Notes: a model not told the origin generated them from the sequence alone. A DNA stretch of 64,000 bases from Gonocerus acuteangulatus (GCA_946811695.1 OX328130.1:73993353-74057352); one strand, 5' to 3'; positions 31,022 to 42,830 are shown, counted from the stretch's first letter. Numbers and translations: made by a program.

Positions 31022-31130
31022 AGGTTCGATTCCCACTAGGGGTGGTGGCTTTTCTTAGGTAAAAAGAAAAGGCATCATCCCTATTCTGGCTAGGAAAGTG
31101 TGGTGACCTATAGATAACCCGTCCTTAAAT
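31022..31130 (+). mobile_element. SINE family C, head-truncated
   Basis: Begins at the B box ggttcgattcccactagggg, then ggtggcttttcttaggtaaa, aaggcatcatccctattctg and gataacccgtc. It lacks the A-box part present in the next copy. Confidence 0.75.
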
Positions 31131-31240
31131 TTTCAGTTAATTACAATGGACGTAAAAATTAGCTCGTTTCCGTTCTAATCCCTAGTGTTATTTCCAAACC
31201 CTAGAATAGATTAAGTTAATGTTTAATGTTTTCTGCAAGG

Positions 31241-31395
31241 GCCGGTGGCCGTGAGTGTTTAGGCGTGAGCACTTAACACTCCGTGGCAAGGGTCGTGAGT
31301 TCGATTCCCACTATGGGGGTGGTGGCTTTTCTTTAGAAATAAGAAAAGGCATCAGCCCTATCCTGGCTAGAAAAGGGTGGTAACCTATAGATAAC
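31241..31395 (+). mobile_element. SINE family C, near full length
   Basis: Head gccggtggccgtgagtgttt then aggcgtgagcacttaacact (A-box side) and gagttcgattcccactatgg (B box). Body ggcatcagccctatcctggc, ggtggtaacctatagataac. It ends near taaatagcccaatc. The tRNA-like head with a long variable region suggests a Leu/Ser-type ancestor, which is inference. Confidence 0.8.
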
Positions 31396-32120
31396 CCGTA
31401 AATAGCCCAATCATTACCATCATACTAACTCCACTTTTCTCCTTTTTCTTCTCCTACACCATTTGTATAAATCTGTTATATTACAATTTGTAAAATTAAT
31501 TGATATTTTATTTCAAGATTTATAGAATGTACTGATGTATTAATATATTACATCATTTGCATAATTTATTAATATAAACAATGTGTAATAGTTATTTTCC
31601 TCACCAAAAGTGGTTGTTTTCGGCGCGCGGTCGAGTTTAACGCGCGATGCGTAGCCGAGCGCGGAAATTAGACCAAGCATCGATAACACACTTTTGGTAG
31701 GTGTTATGAACAATACTTTTCATTATACTGCTCATACTTGAGTACATTAAAACCCTTTTATATTTCATTAATAACTTAAAGATACAGTAAAATAAATTAA
31801 ATTGACACCTTTTTTTTATTCGAAAAAAAAAATCTGTTTATTAACCATTGCTGCCAATAAACATTTGTTTATTTATATAGATAATTCTATATTTGCTATG
31901 ATAAGCACCTATTATTTTAGTGTTCTCCATAGAGCGGAAAACAAAAATATATTTGGTCATTAATGTCTTTCATTCTCGTAGGAGTTATAATGCGGTTCAA
32001 GGGAATAGCCAAAATTACAAGAATAACAATCAAACATATCGTTTAGTTGAGCTGGTGGTGACAATGTGTAGCTAAATTAATATTTTAGTAGATTCTTTAA
32101 TAATAAATATTTGTTTCCAG
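31396..32120. other. No gene; short GC-rich inverted segment at 31600-31700
   Basis: caccaaaagtgg ... cacacttttggtagg flank a GC-rich core cggcgcgcggtcgagtttaa then cgcgcgatgcgtagccgagc, suggesting a small MITE-like unit. The remainder is AT-rich and unrecognised. Confidence 0.45.
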
Positions 32121-35100
32121 TTTATTTCTCCGTATCTTTATTGATTACAGGTGAAGACTAGAAAACTACCAAGGTGGACCTGGGCTGAATGATATATTTC
32201 TCCGTATCTTTATTGATTACAGGTGAAGACTAGAAAACTACCAAGGTGGACCTGGGCTGAATGATATATTTCTCCGTATCTTATTGATTACAGGTGAAGA
32301 CTAGAAAACAACCAAGGTGGACCTGGGCTGAATGATATATTTCTCCGTATCTTATTGATTACAGGTGAAGACTAGAAAACTACCAAGGTGGACCTGGGCT
32401 GAATGATATATTTCTCCGTATCTTATTGATTACAGGTGAAGACTAGAAAACAACCAAGGTGGACCTGGGCTGAATGATATATTTCTCCGTATCTTATTGA
32501 TTACAGGTGAAGACTAGAAAACAACCAAGGTGGACCTGGGCTGAATGATATATTTCTCCGTATCTTATTGATTACAGGTGAAGACAAGAAAACAACCAAG
32601 GTGGACCTGGGCTGAATGATATATTTCTCCGTATCTTATTGATTACAGGTGAAGACTAGAAAACTACCAAGGTGGACCTGGGCTGAATGATCTATTTCTC
32701 CGTATCTTATTGATTACAGGTGAAGACTAGAAAACTACCAAGGTGGACCTGGGCTGAATGATCTATTTCTCCGTATCTTATTGATTACAGGTGAAGACTA
32801 GAAAACTACCAAGGTGGACCTGGGCTGAATGATATATTTCTCCGTATCTTTTATTGATTACAGGTGAAGACTAGAAAACTACCAAGGTGGACCTGGGCTG
32901 AATGATATATTTCTCCGTATCTTATTGATTACAGGTGAAGACTAGAAAACTACCAAGGTGGACCTGGGCTGAATGATATATTTCTCCGTATCTTATTGAT
33001 TACAGGTGAAGACTAGAAAACTACCAAGGTGGACCTGGACTGAATGATATATTTCTCCGTATCTTATTGATTACAGGTGAAGACTAGAAAACTACCAAGG
33101 TGGACCTGGGCTGAATGATATATATCTCCGTATCTTATTGATTACAGGTGAAGACTAGAAAACAACCAAGGTGGACCTGGGCTGAATGATATATTTCTCC
33201 GTATCTTATTGATTACAGGTGAAGACAAGAAAACAACCAAGGTGGACCTGGGCTGAATGATATATTTCTCCGTATCTTATTGATTACAGGTGAAGACTAG
33301 AAAACTACCAAGGTGGACCTGGGCTGAATGATCTATTTCTCCGTATCTTATTGATTACAGGTGAAGACTAGAAAACTACCAAGGTGGACCTGGGCTGAAT
33401 GATCTATTTCTCCGTATCTTATTGATTACAGGTGAAGACTAGAAAACTACCAAGGTGGACCTGGGCTGAATGATATATTTCTCCGTATCTTATTGATTAC
33501 AGGTGAAGACTAGAAAACTACCAAGGTGGACCTGGGCTGAATGATATATTTCTCCGTATCTTATTGATTACAGGTGAAGACTAGAAAACTACCAAGGTGG
33601 ACCTGGGCTGAATGATATATTTCTCCGTATCTTTTATTGATTACAGGTGAAGACTAGAAAACTACCAAGGTGGACCTGGGCTGAATGATATATTTCTCCG
33701 TATCTTATTGATTACAGGTGAAGACTAGAAAACTACCAAGGTGGACCTGGGCTGAATGATCTATTTCTCCGTATCTTATTGATTACAGGTGAAGACTAGA
33801 AAACAACCAAGGTGGACCTGGGCTGAATGATATATTTCTCCGTATCTTATTGATTACAGGTGAAGAGTAGAAAACTACCAAGGTGGACCTGGGCTGAATG
33901 ATATATTTCTCCGTATCTTATTGATTACAGGTGAAGACTAGAAAACAACCAAGGTGGACCTGGGCTGAATGATATATTTCTCCGTATCTTATTGATTACA
34001 GGTGAAGACTAGAAAACTACCAAGGTGGACCTGGGCTGAATGATATATTTCTCCGTATCTTATTGATTACAGGTGAAGACTAGAAAACTACCAAGGTGGA
34101 CCTGGGCTGAATGATATATTTCTCCGTATCTTATTGATTACAGGTGAAGACTAGAAAACTACCAAGGTGGACCTGGACTGAATGATATATTTCTCCGTAT
34201 CTTATTGATTACAGGTGAAGACTAGAAAACTACCAAGGTGGACCTGGGCTGAATGATATATTTCTCCGTATCTTATTGATTACAGGTGAAGACTAGAAAA
34301 CAACCAAGGTGGACCTGGGCTGAATGATATATTTCTCCGTATCTTATTGATTACAGGTGAAGACAAGAAAACAACCAAGGTGGACCTGGGCTGAATGATA
34401 TATTTCTCCGTATCTTATTGATTACAGGTGAAGACTAGAAAACTACCAAGGTGGACCTGGGCTGAATGATCTATTTCTCCGTATCTTATTGATTACAGGT
34501 GAAGACTAGAAAACTACCAAGGTGGACCTGGGCTGAATGATCTATTTCTCCGTATCTTATTGATTACAGGTGAAGACTAGAAAACTACCAAGGTGGATCT
34601 GGGCTGAATGATATATTTCTCCGTATCTTATTGATTACAGGTGAAGACTAGAAAACAACCAAGGTGGACCTGGGCTGAATGATATATTTCTCCGTATCTT
34701 ATTGATTACAGGTGAAGACTAGAAAACTACCAAGGTGGACCTGGACTGAATGATATATTTCTCCGTATCTTATTGATTACAGGTGAAGACTAGAAAACTA
34801 CCAAGGTGGACCTGGGCTGAATGATATATTTCTCCGTATCTTATTGATTACAGGTGAAGACTAGAAAACTACCAAGGTGGACCTGGGCTGAATGATATAT
34901 TTCTCCGTATCTTATTGATTACAGGTGAAGACTAGAAAACTACCAAGGTGGACCTGGGCTGAATGATATATTTCTCCGTATCTTATTGATTACAGGTGAA
35001 GACTAGAAAACAACCAAGGTGGACCTGGGCTGAATGATATATTTCTCCGTATCTTATTGATTACAGGTGAAGACTAGAAAACAACCAAGGTGGACCTGGG

Positions 35101-35470
35101 CTGAATGATATATTTCTCCGTATCTTATTGATTACAGGTGAAGACTAGAAAACTACCAAGGTGGACCTGGGCTGAATGATATATTTCTCCGTATCTTATT
35201 GATTACAGGTGAAGACTAGAAAACAACCAAGGTGGACCTGGACTGAATGATATATTTCTCCGTATCTTATTGATTACAGGTGAAGACAAGAAAACAACCA
35301 AGGTGGACCTGGGCTGAATGATATATTTCTCCGTATCTTATTGATTACAGGTGAAGACTAGAAAACAACCAAGGTGGACCTGGGCTGAATGATATATTTC
35401 TCCGTATCTTATTGATTACAGGTGAAGACTAGAAAACAACCAAGGTGGACCTGGGCTGAATGATATATTT
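32121..35470. repeat. 71-bp satellite array (~47 copies, 3.35 kb)
   Basis: The unit tttctccgtatcttattgat then tacaggtgaagactagaaaa, ctaccaaggtggacctgggc and tgaatgatata repeats about 47 times with mostly single-base variants (ctacc/caacc, gactag/gacaag, gatata/gatcta). Variant patterns recur in blocks, indicating higher-order repeats. Each unit contains a consensus-like 3' splice site (pyrimidine tract ending in ttacag) directly joined to a donor-like GTGAAG. Neither flank shows a gene. Confidence 0.97.
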
Positions 35471-36084
35471 TGAAGCCCTAAATAAATAAATCGTTAAATA
35501 GTTAACATTTCTTTATTTGCCATTTCTGAGAGATAAACAAGCAAAACTTCATCACACCCAACCCAGAACATTTCTTCTTTCTAACCAGTAACGAAATCTG
35601 TTGTATTCGTTTTCATATAAAGCACGGGATTTAGCTGGAAGTAGTCCGTTTAAAACTTCTTGGGCACTTTAAACACACTACTTATTATAAGTAAACAAAT
35701 ATTAGAATGAATCACAGTATCTAAAAGTAACCTCCTTCAAACACATGTTTATTAGTAGCAGGTAAGGTTAGCGCACCAAAAAGATTTTTCGGGCCTAGGC
35801 CCGAAAAGTACTATTTTACAGACTCAACCCGAGTATTGAAAAAACATGTTTTTTGATGCAGTATAATGTAAAAGGTATTTTTCTAATATCACGAAGAAAT
35901 TGCTTTAGAGTAAATCGACAAAAACTTGCGAAACTCATAATAAATCACACATATAGCCGACTTCTTGCGAAAAACTTATACGAGTTCAAAACGTCACCAA
36001 ATTTTTCGCCTCCTCAATTAAATTTAACTCGACTCCAACCCTAAGAATTTTCCAAACTCAACAACTCACACAAACCATTTCTCC
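35471..36084. other. No gene; perfect 22-bp palindrome at 35786-35807
   Basis: ttttcgggccta/ggcccgaaaa is a perfect 22-bp palindrome. A second one, aaaaaacatgtttttt, lies at about 35838-35853. The frame at 35853-36044 is not recognised. Confidence 0.5.
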
Positions 36085-36955
36085 CCATAAAGAAACCATT
36101 GCAATCCTGCTGCATTTCATTGCAATCGGAGTCCATCCACATCCAACTGCAATTCACACTTCCATCATTCCCCTCCCCCCCCCCCGGATTCCTGAGCCTA
36201 TATTGGTTCCCCGATCTGGAGGAGTACACGGACTATTTGTCGGGATATCCAGTAATTTTCCCAATAAAGAAACCATTTGCCATTGGCCGCTTCATTTCCT
36301 TGCAATCGGAGTCCATCCACATCCAACCGCATTTCACACTTCCATCACCCCTCTCCCCGGATTCCTGAGCCTATATTGGTTCCCCGATCTGGAGGAGTAC
36401 ACGGACTATTTTTCGGTATATCCAGTAATTTTCCCAAGAAAGAAACCATTTGCAATTGGCTACTGCATTTCCTTGCAATCGGAGTCCATCCACATCCAAC
36501 CGCATTTCTCACCTCTAACACCCCCTCCTCCCCAGATTCCTGAGCCTATATTGGCTCCCCGATCTAGAGGAGTACACGGACTATTTGTCGGGATATCCAG
36601 TAATTTTCCCAATAAAGAAACCATTTGCCATTGGACGCTGCATTTCCTTGCAATCGGAGTCCATCCACATCCAACCGCATTTCACACTTTCATCACCCCT
36701 CTCCCCGGATTCCTGAGCCTATATTGGTTCCCCGATCTGGAGGAGTACACGGACTATTTTTCGGTATATCCAGTAATTTCCCCAATAAAGAAACCATTAG
36801 CAATTGGCTACTGCATTTCCTTGCAATCGGAGTCCATCCACATCCAACCGCATTTCACACTTCCATCACCCCCCTCCCCGGATTCCTGCGCCTATATTGG
36901 CTCCCCGATCTAGAGGAGTACACGGACTATTTGTCGGGATATCCAGTAATTACTA
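36085..36955. repeat. 173-180-bp tandem array (5 copies)
   Basis: Units begin near gtccatccacatccaac at 36131, 36311, 36484, 36659 and 36832. Shared segments are cccggattcctgagcctata, ttggttccccgatctggagg and agtacacggactattt. Alternating variants (ttgtcgggata vs tttcggtata) suggest a two-unit higher-order pattern. The long plus frame (36203-36913) is a translation of the array. Confidence 0.95.
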
Positions 36956-37083
36956 ACACCGAGAGGATGTGATCAGGACAACATGTCAGCTCCAGCTACT
37001 AACACTGATTAGCTGCCTGCCAATCAGCCCTCCCCTTAATCAACCTAGGGGTAGCTCCTTCCAGTCAGGGCCAAAGTAGCCAT

Positions 37084-37138
<55 letters not shown>

Positions 37139-37676
37139 GTATATGCAAACCAATACAACTGTTATAATCTGGATCATAATTCAGTAAAATTTTTAAATCT
37201 TGTCTCACGTCACAAATGTTAAATGGATTTTTTTCGATAAAAGCCCTTACTAATGGAGAAAATAGTACTTAAAAAAATCAAAAGTGTTGCTTTCGTTGCA
37301 TATGTTAATGCATAAATGAAACCGAGGAAATCATGCAGGAGAGGTAATCGGGTCTATTTCGGAAAAGTGGTGCCAGTGATTTTGTTTTATGATTGTTATA
37401 TATTAAAGAAAATACATTTTAGAAAACATATTTATTTTTATAAATTCTCAAAATATCTACAAACAAATTAAACCTCCGGACAAAAATCGACGATGTTTGT
37501 CGCAAACGTTTTTATTCGGTATTAAACTTTGGCTCTGTAGAAACTTAAGAGCCTGTCTTAAGTCCTGAAAGAGTCACATAAATATATTCAATACTTCTGA
37601 GTCAAGATCACAAATGAATCTTATTTATAGGTTGTTAAATTTATATAAATTTTAACGTGCATTATTATTAACTAAG
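36956..37676. other. No gene; (TA)n tract at 37087-37134
   Basis: A short unique GC-balanced segment (36956-37080) is followed by the microsatellite and AT-rich DNA. Confidence 0.45.
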
Positions 37677-37820
37677 AATTTTAGGACGGTTTATACATAG
37701 GTCCCCACCCTTTTCTAGCCAGGATAGGGCTGATGCCTTTTCTTTTTTCCGAAGAAAAGCCACCAGCTCTAGTGGGAATCGAACCCACGACCCTTGGCAC
37801 GGAGAGTTAATTGCTCACGC
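37677..37820 (-). mobile_element. SINE family C, minus strand
   Basis: The plus-strand sequence reads the element backwards: ggtccccacccttttctagc, caggatagggctgatgcctt, then gggaatcgaacccacgaccc (B box complement) and cacggagagttaattgctca. The tail lies at the 37677 end. Confidence 0.78.
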
Positions 37821-38409
37821 ATTTTTTTCTACAAGTAATATCTTATAAAGTTTGGAATTGTTAGCAAATGCGGATATTTCGTCTAGTATAGTACATAGTG
37901 CATGGGATACACGTGGTTTCTTTTGTCAAAACGAATTGCAAATTTCTGGAGTATCTGAGATTTCTCGTTAGCATTATTCCAAATGTTATTCCACAGCCTT
38001 GTGAAATTAATTGCCATCTGACTGGAAAATACAACAAAAGATAATGCGGACCAAAATATTCTTTCATCAAAGAGGATTTATAATTTCCAAGATATTATAT
38101 CATATATCTTGCAAGTAGCGGTCATAAATTATGTAGCTATTGACCAAACAGAGAAGTCTCTATTACAATATTTCTTAAGAACAAAACCTCAGCATTTGTA
38201 GGGTGGCTGTCAATTTAAAAGTTTTTAACAATCTTAATAGATTCACCTTTTTTTCTTGATCCAATTTCTCTTTCAAACTTGCGTTTTAGGGCATTTCTTC
38301 CCTCCTTTTATAGGGAGGAACCCTCCTTAGGACGGCGACCCTATGACCCGGTGATCAGGAAGTCTTATGGCTGTCCATGAAGTGGGAGGATATCATCCGG
38401 ATTTGGAGC
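37821..38409. other. No gene; HINE-2-like hairpin at 38295-38330
   Basis: The sequence ccctccttttatagggagga at 38300 resembles the HINE-2 terminal hairpin, but CTAA and flanks are not clear. The rest is unrecognised. Confidence 0.4.
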
Positions 38410-38995
38410 GGAAGTGTCAACAGGAGGTGAATAGGATGTAAGCAGGAAGAGGCCCAGAAGTAAGTAGTAAATTAATCAAGAGTGGCCAATGTGTGACCCA
38501 GAAGTGAGTTGGAAATAACCAAGACAGAGCTGAAAGTGACCCGGAAGTAAGCAGGAAATGAACCAAGAGTGAGCGGGAAGTGACCAAGAACTGAGGAGGA
38601 AGTGAACCAAGACGGAGCAATAAGCGGCCCAGAATTGAGTAGGAAATGAACCAACAGAGAGCAGGAAGTGAGTAGGAAATGACCCAATAGTGATCAGGGA
38701 TTAGACATGATTTGAGCGGGTAATAAATCAAGAATGAACCAGAAATGCACCAAGATTGAACAAGAAGTGGACCGGAAGTGAGTGCAAAATAAGAGTGAGC
38801 AGGAAGCAGACCGGAGGTTAGTACGAAATTAATCAAGAATGAGCAGAAAAAGAACCAAGTGTAAACAGGATGCGGACCGGAAGTGAGTAGGAAGTTAATC
38901 AATAGTGATCAATATGTGAAGCAGAGGTGAACAGGATGCAAGCGGAAATTATCAGGGAATGGACCGGAAGTGTCCCGGGAGTTAAGAGGAAGTAA
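38410..38995. repeat. Degenerate GGAAGTGA / GGAAATGA low-complexity satellite
   Basis: Dozens of copies of a short purine-rich unit (accggaagtgagcagg, aggaaatgaaccaag) with no fixed period. The minus-strand frames (HFLLTSGSLP-type repeats) are translations of it. Many units contain the ETS-type core CCGGAAGT. Confidence 0.8.
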
Positions 38996-39124
38996 GCGCG
39001 CTACCGCATTTTCGTTCCACACCGCGTGACGTTTTTTTCCGGTGATCAGGCCAGAGCTAAACCATGTTCCAAGCTAAAAAAGATTTATTCAAAACGAATA
39101 AATGTCAATGCCCAAACGAATTCG
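38996..39124. other. No gene seen
   Basis: No recognised features. Part of the frame 39026-39355 overlaps the following hairpin. Confidence 0.4.
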
Positions 39125-39290
39125 GTTGGGTTACCGCTGGTTTGTATAAAGTATCTGACACACATGAGGGAAATCTCGGTGAAGCATGTTGGCAGCAGTG
39201 ATACATCCTCACTGCTACCAACATACTTCACTAAGATTTCCCTCGTGTCTGTCACACCTTATTCACACCAGGGGTTAAGACATATCGTGC
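39125..39290. repeat. Long imperfect hairpin
   Basis: Arms tgacacacatgagggaaatc then tcggtgaagcatgttggcag, cagtga (39157-39202) pair with tcactgctaccaacatactt then cactaagatttccctcgtgt, ctgtca, around a loop of about 7 bases. Weaker pairing (accgctggtttgtataa / ttattcacaccagggg) extends outward. Either a foldback MITE or a miRNA-like precursor shape. Confidence 0.7.
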
Positions 39291-39769
39291 GAATAAGTTT
39301 TCTTGGAAATTCGTTCCATTATTGTTGGAAACGTTTATTAAAAATAAATAAATAAAAAAAACGGCGTTTATGAGTTTCTCGTCAATCATTTGGTTATAAC
39401 ACAAATGCAACAGTTATTTATGTTACCCTAAAATTTTATATCATTTTTGGCCGACAAACTTTGATCTGACCGATTCGAGCAGTTTTGTCGAAGTATCGGA
39501 TTTATTTGCCCAAAGAAGTAGGTAACACAACATAATTATAAAATTTGAATGTGATTTGAACCTTACGATTGGTGGACTGTTATATTACGGTTAAATAGAG
39601 GTTATGCATTTTGGCGGGAAAATAATGACAACCGCCATCCCCCCCCCCCCAGAAAGAGCGCCAGGACCGCCTTTTTACATGTACTAAAGTTCTGACTTTG
39701 ATTGTGAAGATTATAGCCCCCCAGAAAGAATTATTATTAGATGCTCAAATTCAATGGTGGAGTTCCGTG

Positions 39770-39832
<63 letters not shown>

Positions 39833-40689
39833 CAAAAAAAGAATAAAGGGCCAATGGACTTTTTTTTTTATTTCAATGAAGGATTAAAGACAAAAAAAGT
39901 GTTCTGAGGAACAATAAGCGGATAAAGCAATAAAAAGAGGATTCGAGCTCTTCCCCTTCCCCCACTCCATGGAAGATTTAAAAAAAAAAAGAAAAAAAGT
40001 GGAGGGTCCCCTAAGTGGCTATTGTACAGGCCCAAGTACAAACGGCCGGGTAAAAAAGCCGAATAGAGAAGCTCTAGTTAAGAGGGAGGCTGGCCATTGT
40101 GTTTAAAACAGTTAACAAAAAAAAAAAAAAAGGAGAGGTTTGGATTTCATTGAGGGTTGGACCCGTAGCGTAGATTAATTTCTACCGCCGGTGGCCGCAG
40201 GGAGCGCTGGAAGCGAGGGTGGTTTTGGGCCGTTGGCCAAATCTCTGCCGCACCTAGGGGGTAGAGATTTTTTTTTTTTGTTATAACCAGCACACACACA
40301 AACACACTCACGAATGCTTTGACCCAATCCGAAGACCGGACCAGCATTAATCCCTAACCGATTCAATCATTTTTGATCCCAAGGGGTCTCGGAGGAGGAT
40401 TTGGAGTTTTCTAGATTGTCGGGGTATATCGCCCAAAACCTCGGGGAAAATCGGACAATACTCAGGCAAAATGCAGAACAGATCTAAACTTATCGCTCAA
40501 AATGTTGATAACAGAGAAAATAAAATAGCGTTTGCATGTCATGCTATAAAAAATATACGCACCTTCGAGTTAGATAAAGAAAAGCGAAAAGTCCACTTCG
40601 CAGGATCGGTTCCAACATGGCGAGTTTCCCAATCTTTCCTTTTCTCTAGTTCCATTTGAAAAGCTCAGAATCCCCCTAAAAAAACTAAC
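39291..40689. other. No gene seen
   Basis: Contains C-run (39639-39650), (TA)n (39773-39830), A/T homopolymers, and a short GC-rich patch (40185-40260). No element ends or proteins are recognised. Confidence 0.45.
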
Positions 40690-41265
40690 GTTCCTGAAAG
40701 TTATGATAGTATTGGGCCAACGGCCATAGCCACGTTGAATGCACCGGTTCCCGTAGATCACCAAAGATAAGCAACGTCGGACATGGCCAGTACCTGAATG
40801 GGTGACCGAACACGTGATGTTGACAATTTAAAAGGGTGGTAACCTGTAGATAGCCCGGCGCTAATAGCCAAAAAGTTGATGCGCCGTTAAAAACGAAAAA
40901 AAATCATAGTATTGGGGCAAGTTTTAGGCTCTTAATACCTTGGCCAGAATCTAATAATACCCTCTGACTTATTTGTGCATTTCCAACATGGCCAGTTTTC
41001 ATTATATTATGGCTGTTTTAACTTACATAGAGTTTATAAAGACTCGATCGTTTTACGTCTTCAGAGAGTTTATAATAACCCGGACCTGAATCTTTAAATA
41101 CCAGAAATTTTATAATAAATCCGATCATTTTAGCGGCCATCATTTAACGAAAACTGGCCCAGTTGGAAATGCACAAATAAATTAGAGGGTATTATTAGGT
41201 TCATGATAACGTATTAAAGGCCTAAAACTTGGCTCAATAATATGATATCACAACTTTCAAAGGCA
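40690..41265. mobile_element. Foldback element, split by a 5S-derived SINE
   Basis: The left block gttcctgaaagttatgatag, ttttaggctcttaata and tccaacatggccagttttc is inverted against gaaaactggcccagttgga, aggtattattaggttcatga, cgtattaaaggcctaaaact and atatgatatcacaactttca. The SINE at 40717-40903 is inserted in the left arm. Confidence 0.65.
40717..40903 (+). mobile_element. 5S-rRNA-derived SINE, near full length, with TSD
   Basis: The head (ccaacggccatagccacgtt ... gatcaccaaagataagcaac, gtcggacatggccagtacct, gaatgggtgaccg) is a 5S rRNA sequence. It lacks about 10 nt between tgaccg and aacacgtg. The body gtggtaacctgtagatagcc, cggcgctaatagcc and tail gttgatgcgccgttaaaaac follow. Direct repeats tgatagtattggg / tcatagtattggg (40704-40716 and 40904-40916) flank it. 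5S-headed SINEs use the internal 5S promoter (A box, IE, C box). Confidence 0.88.
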
Positions 41266-41608
41266 AACTGTTTTTGGGAGGAGTCTAGAACTTGGCCTCT
41301 TTTTTTCAACATTAGTTCTTGTGGAGGATATCAATTCTTTTTGTAAGTGAATTTAGAGTTGGCGCCGTCGACGTTTGGCTCAAGGAGGAATGATGGGTTT
41401 CCGAAGGGACAACAAGTATAAAATGGGGAAATATTATACATCTATTCCATGAGGTATCGAAGGAAAGAAGTATTTTTTGGCGTAAAATGCACAGAAAAAT
41501 CAATTACTTATGTACCTCGATCTCGCCTGTTTAAGGAAAACTCCATTAATAAGATTTTTCCCATTTGCCTACCTTGTTTCACTGAGAAATTAATTTTATT
41601 GAACAATG

Positions 41609-41641
<33 letters not shown>

Positions 41642-41724
41642 AAACCGATGAAAACGTACACAAAAATCCGTTAAAAGTACCAAAACCAACACTTCCTAAT
41701 TTTAAGCACTGATGTCTCCCCGAC
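41266..41724. other. No gene; A-run at 41609-41638
   Basis: Short open frames are uninformative. The homopolymer is not preceded by a recognised SINE tail. Confidence 0.4.
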
Positions 41725-41981
41725 ATATCCTCGATACAAAAGCAAACTAACGAATATGAAAATCAACACTTTTCAGAGTGGAAAAGTATTTATTCATAAC
41801 TTTTTTTTGGACAGTCAAATATTCGGCAGATTTGACCTTTTGATAGTGGAATACTTTCCCTTTAATAGAGTGAAGTCAGATTGAAGAATTTGCCGTAAAT
41901 AAGTCCAGCAGAAATTATTAAAGATGGACAATGAAAGATGCATTTTTTCATATTCGTTAGTTTGTTTTGTATCGACGATAT
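41725..41981. mobile_element. MITE (copy 1) with ~38-bp TIRs
   Basis: Ends atatcctcgatacaaaagca, aactaacgaatatgaaaa and the inverted ttttcatattcgttagtttg, ttttgtatcgacgatat. The whole element is repeated in inverted orientation at 56497-56754. It is about 257 bp, non-coding. Confidence 0.85.
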
Positions 41982-42610
41982 GTAGATGTATTTACAAATA
42001 TATGATAGGAATCATTTTTGCAGAAAATTGAGAACTCTTTCGATTGGTTACCTTCCACTTACCACGAATTTCCAATCATTTCGAAATATATAACATAATA
42101 TTCGAAAATTTCAAAACTGCTAATGGCTGTTTCAACTTTCTTTTTTTCTAATATTTCCTGAACAATTTTCCCCGTCTTAGTATGAATAAATTTCAAACGT
42201 GTTATTTTTCAACTCAATTCGCCATTTTAAAGTATTGAAAAAAAATTGACCTGGAAGTCAAATAATGGAAAACCGCGGTTTCTTTTATCGCACATTTTAA
42301 GAAAACCTGCTTTTCCGTTAGGCAGATTCACTTGATTAAAGCACTTGTTCTTTCTTTGTACACAATGTATTTTTAATGTTCAATCAGTAGTGTGGGTGGA
42401 ATACATTTTGGTTTTAAATTGTATTGATAATTTTCCAGATTAGGTAATTAGTTAATCTGTGTACATTATAATTTCAAAATTGGTGGATATCCATGAGCTC
42501 CCAGGATTACACATACCGCCTTAAAGGAATAAATATTTTTGAGCCAAATTTCATCATAATTGCACTATTTTACACTGTAGGGCGCTAACAGTCAAATACA
42601 TATACATACA
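41982..42610. other. No gene seen
   Basis: AT-rich; nothing recognised. Confidence 0.4.
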
Positions 42611-42830
42611 TGGGATTCGGCTAAAAAAACCTCAATACGATTTTTGTAAAAAATCTATATTGAGGACGTTTCGGCTACTCTTTGGTAGCCTTCGTCAGCA
42701 ATGAAAATGCCGAGAGGCAGAGGAAGACCAAAGTTAACACTTAAGTAACCGTAGTGAAATTATATAAGTAAACTGGACATAAATTTTTTTTACAAAAATC
42801 GTATTGAGGTTTTTTTAGCTGAATCCCAAC
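42611..42830 (-). mobile_element. Inverted-repeat element with hammerhead (copy 2 type)
   Basis: The left arm tgggattcggctaaaaaaac, ctcaatacgatttttgtaaa is inverted against the right arm tttacaaaaatcgtattgag, gtttttttagctgaatccca. The hammerhead motif abuts the inner end of the left arm. The outer ggattcggcta motif is shared with the elements at 50031 and 63352. Confidence 0.7.
42662..42703 (-). ncRNA. Hammerhead-ribozyme-like motif 2
   Basis: On the minus strand: CTGACGA (42698-42692), extra A, stem II ggctac-caaaga-gtagcc, GAAAC, then GTC ending at 42665. Stem III is a two-pair loopless ac/gt. Stem I pairs attg with caat across a short bulge. Core intact. Confidence 0.72.

Noticed and set aside
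32121..35470. CRISPR array
   Set aside because: Units are contiguous with no variable spacers and the DNA is eukaryotic.
36099..36972. 236-codon proline-rich frame and overlapping frames
   Set aside because: Translation of a ~175-bp tandem array, open in several frames at once.
38417..38902. 161-codon Leu/Ser-rich, membrane-protein-like minus frame
   Set aside because: Reads the degenerate GGAAGTGA low-complexity repeat.
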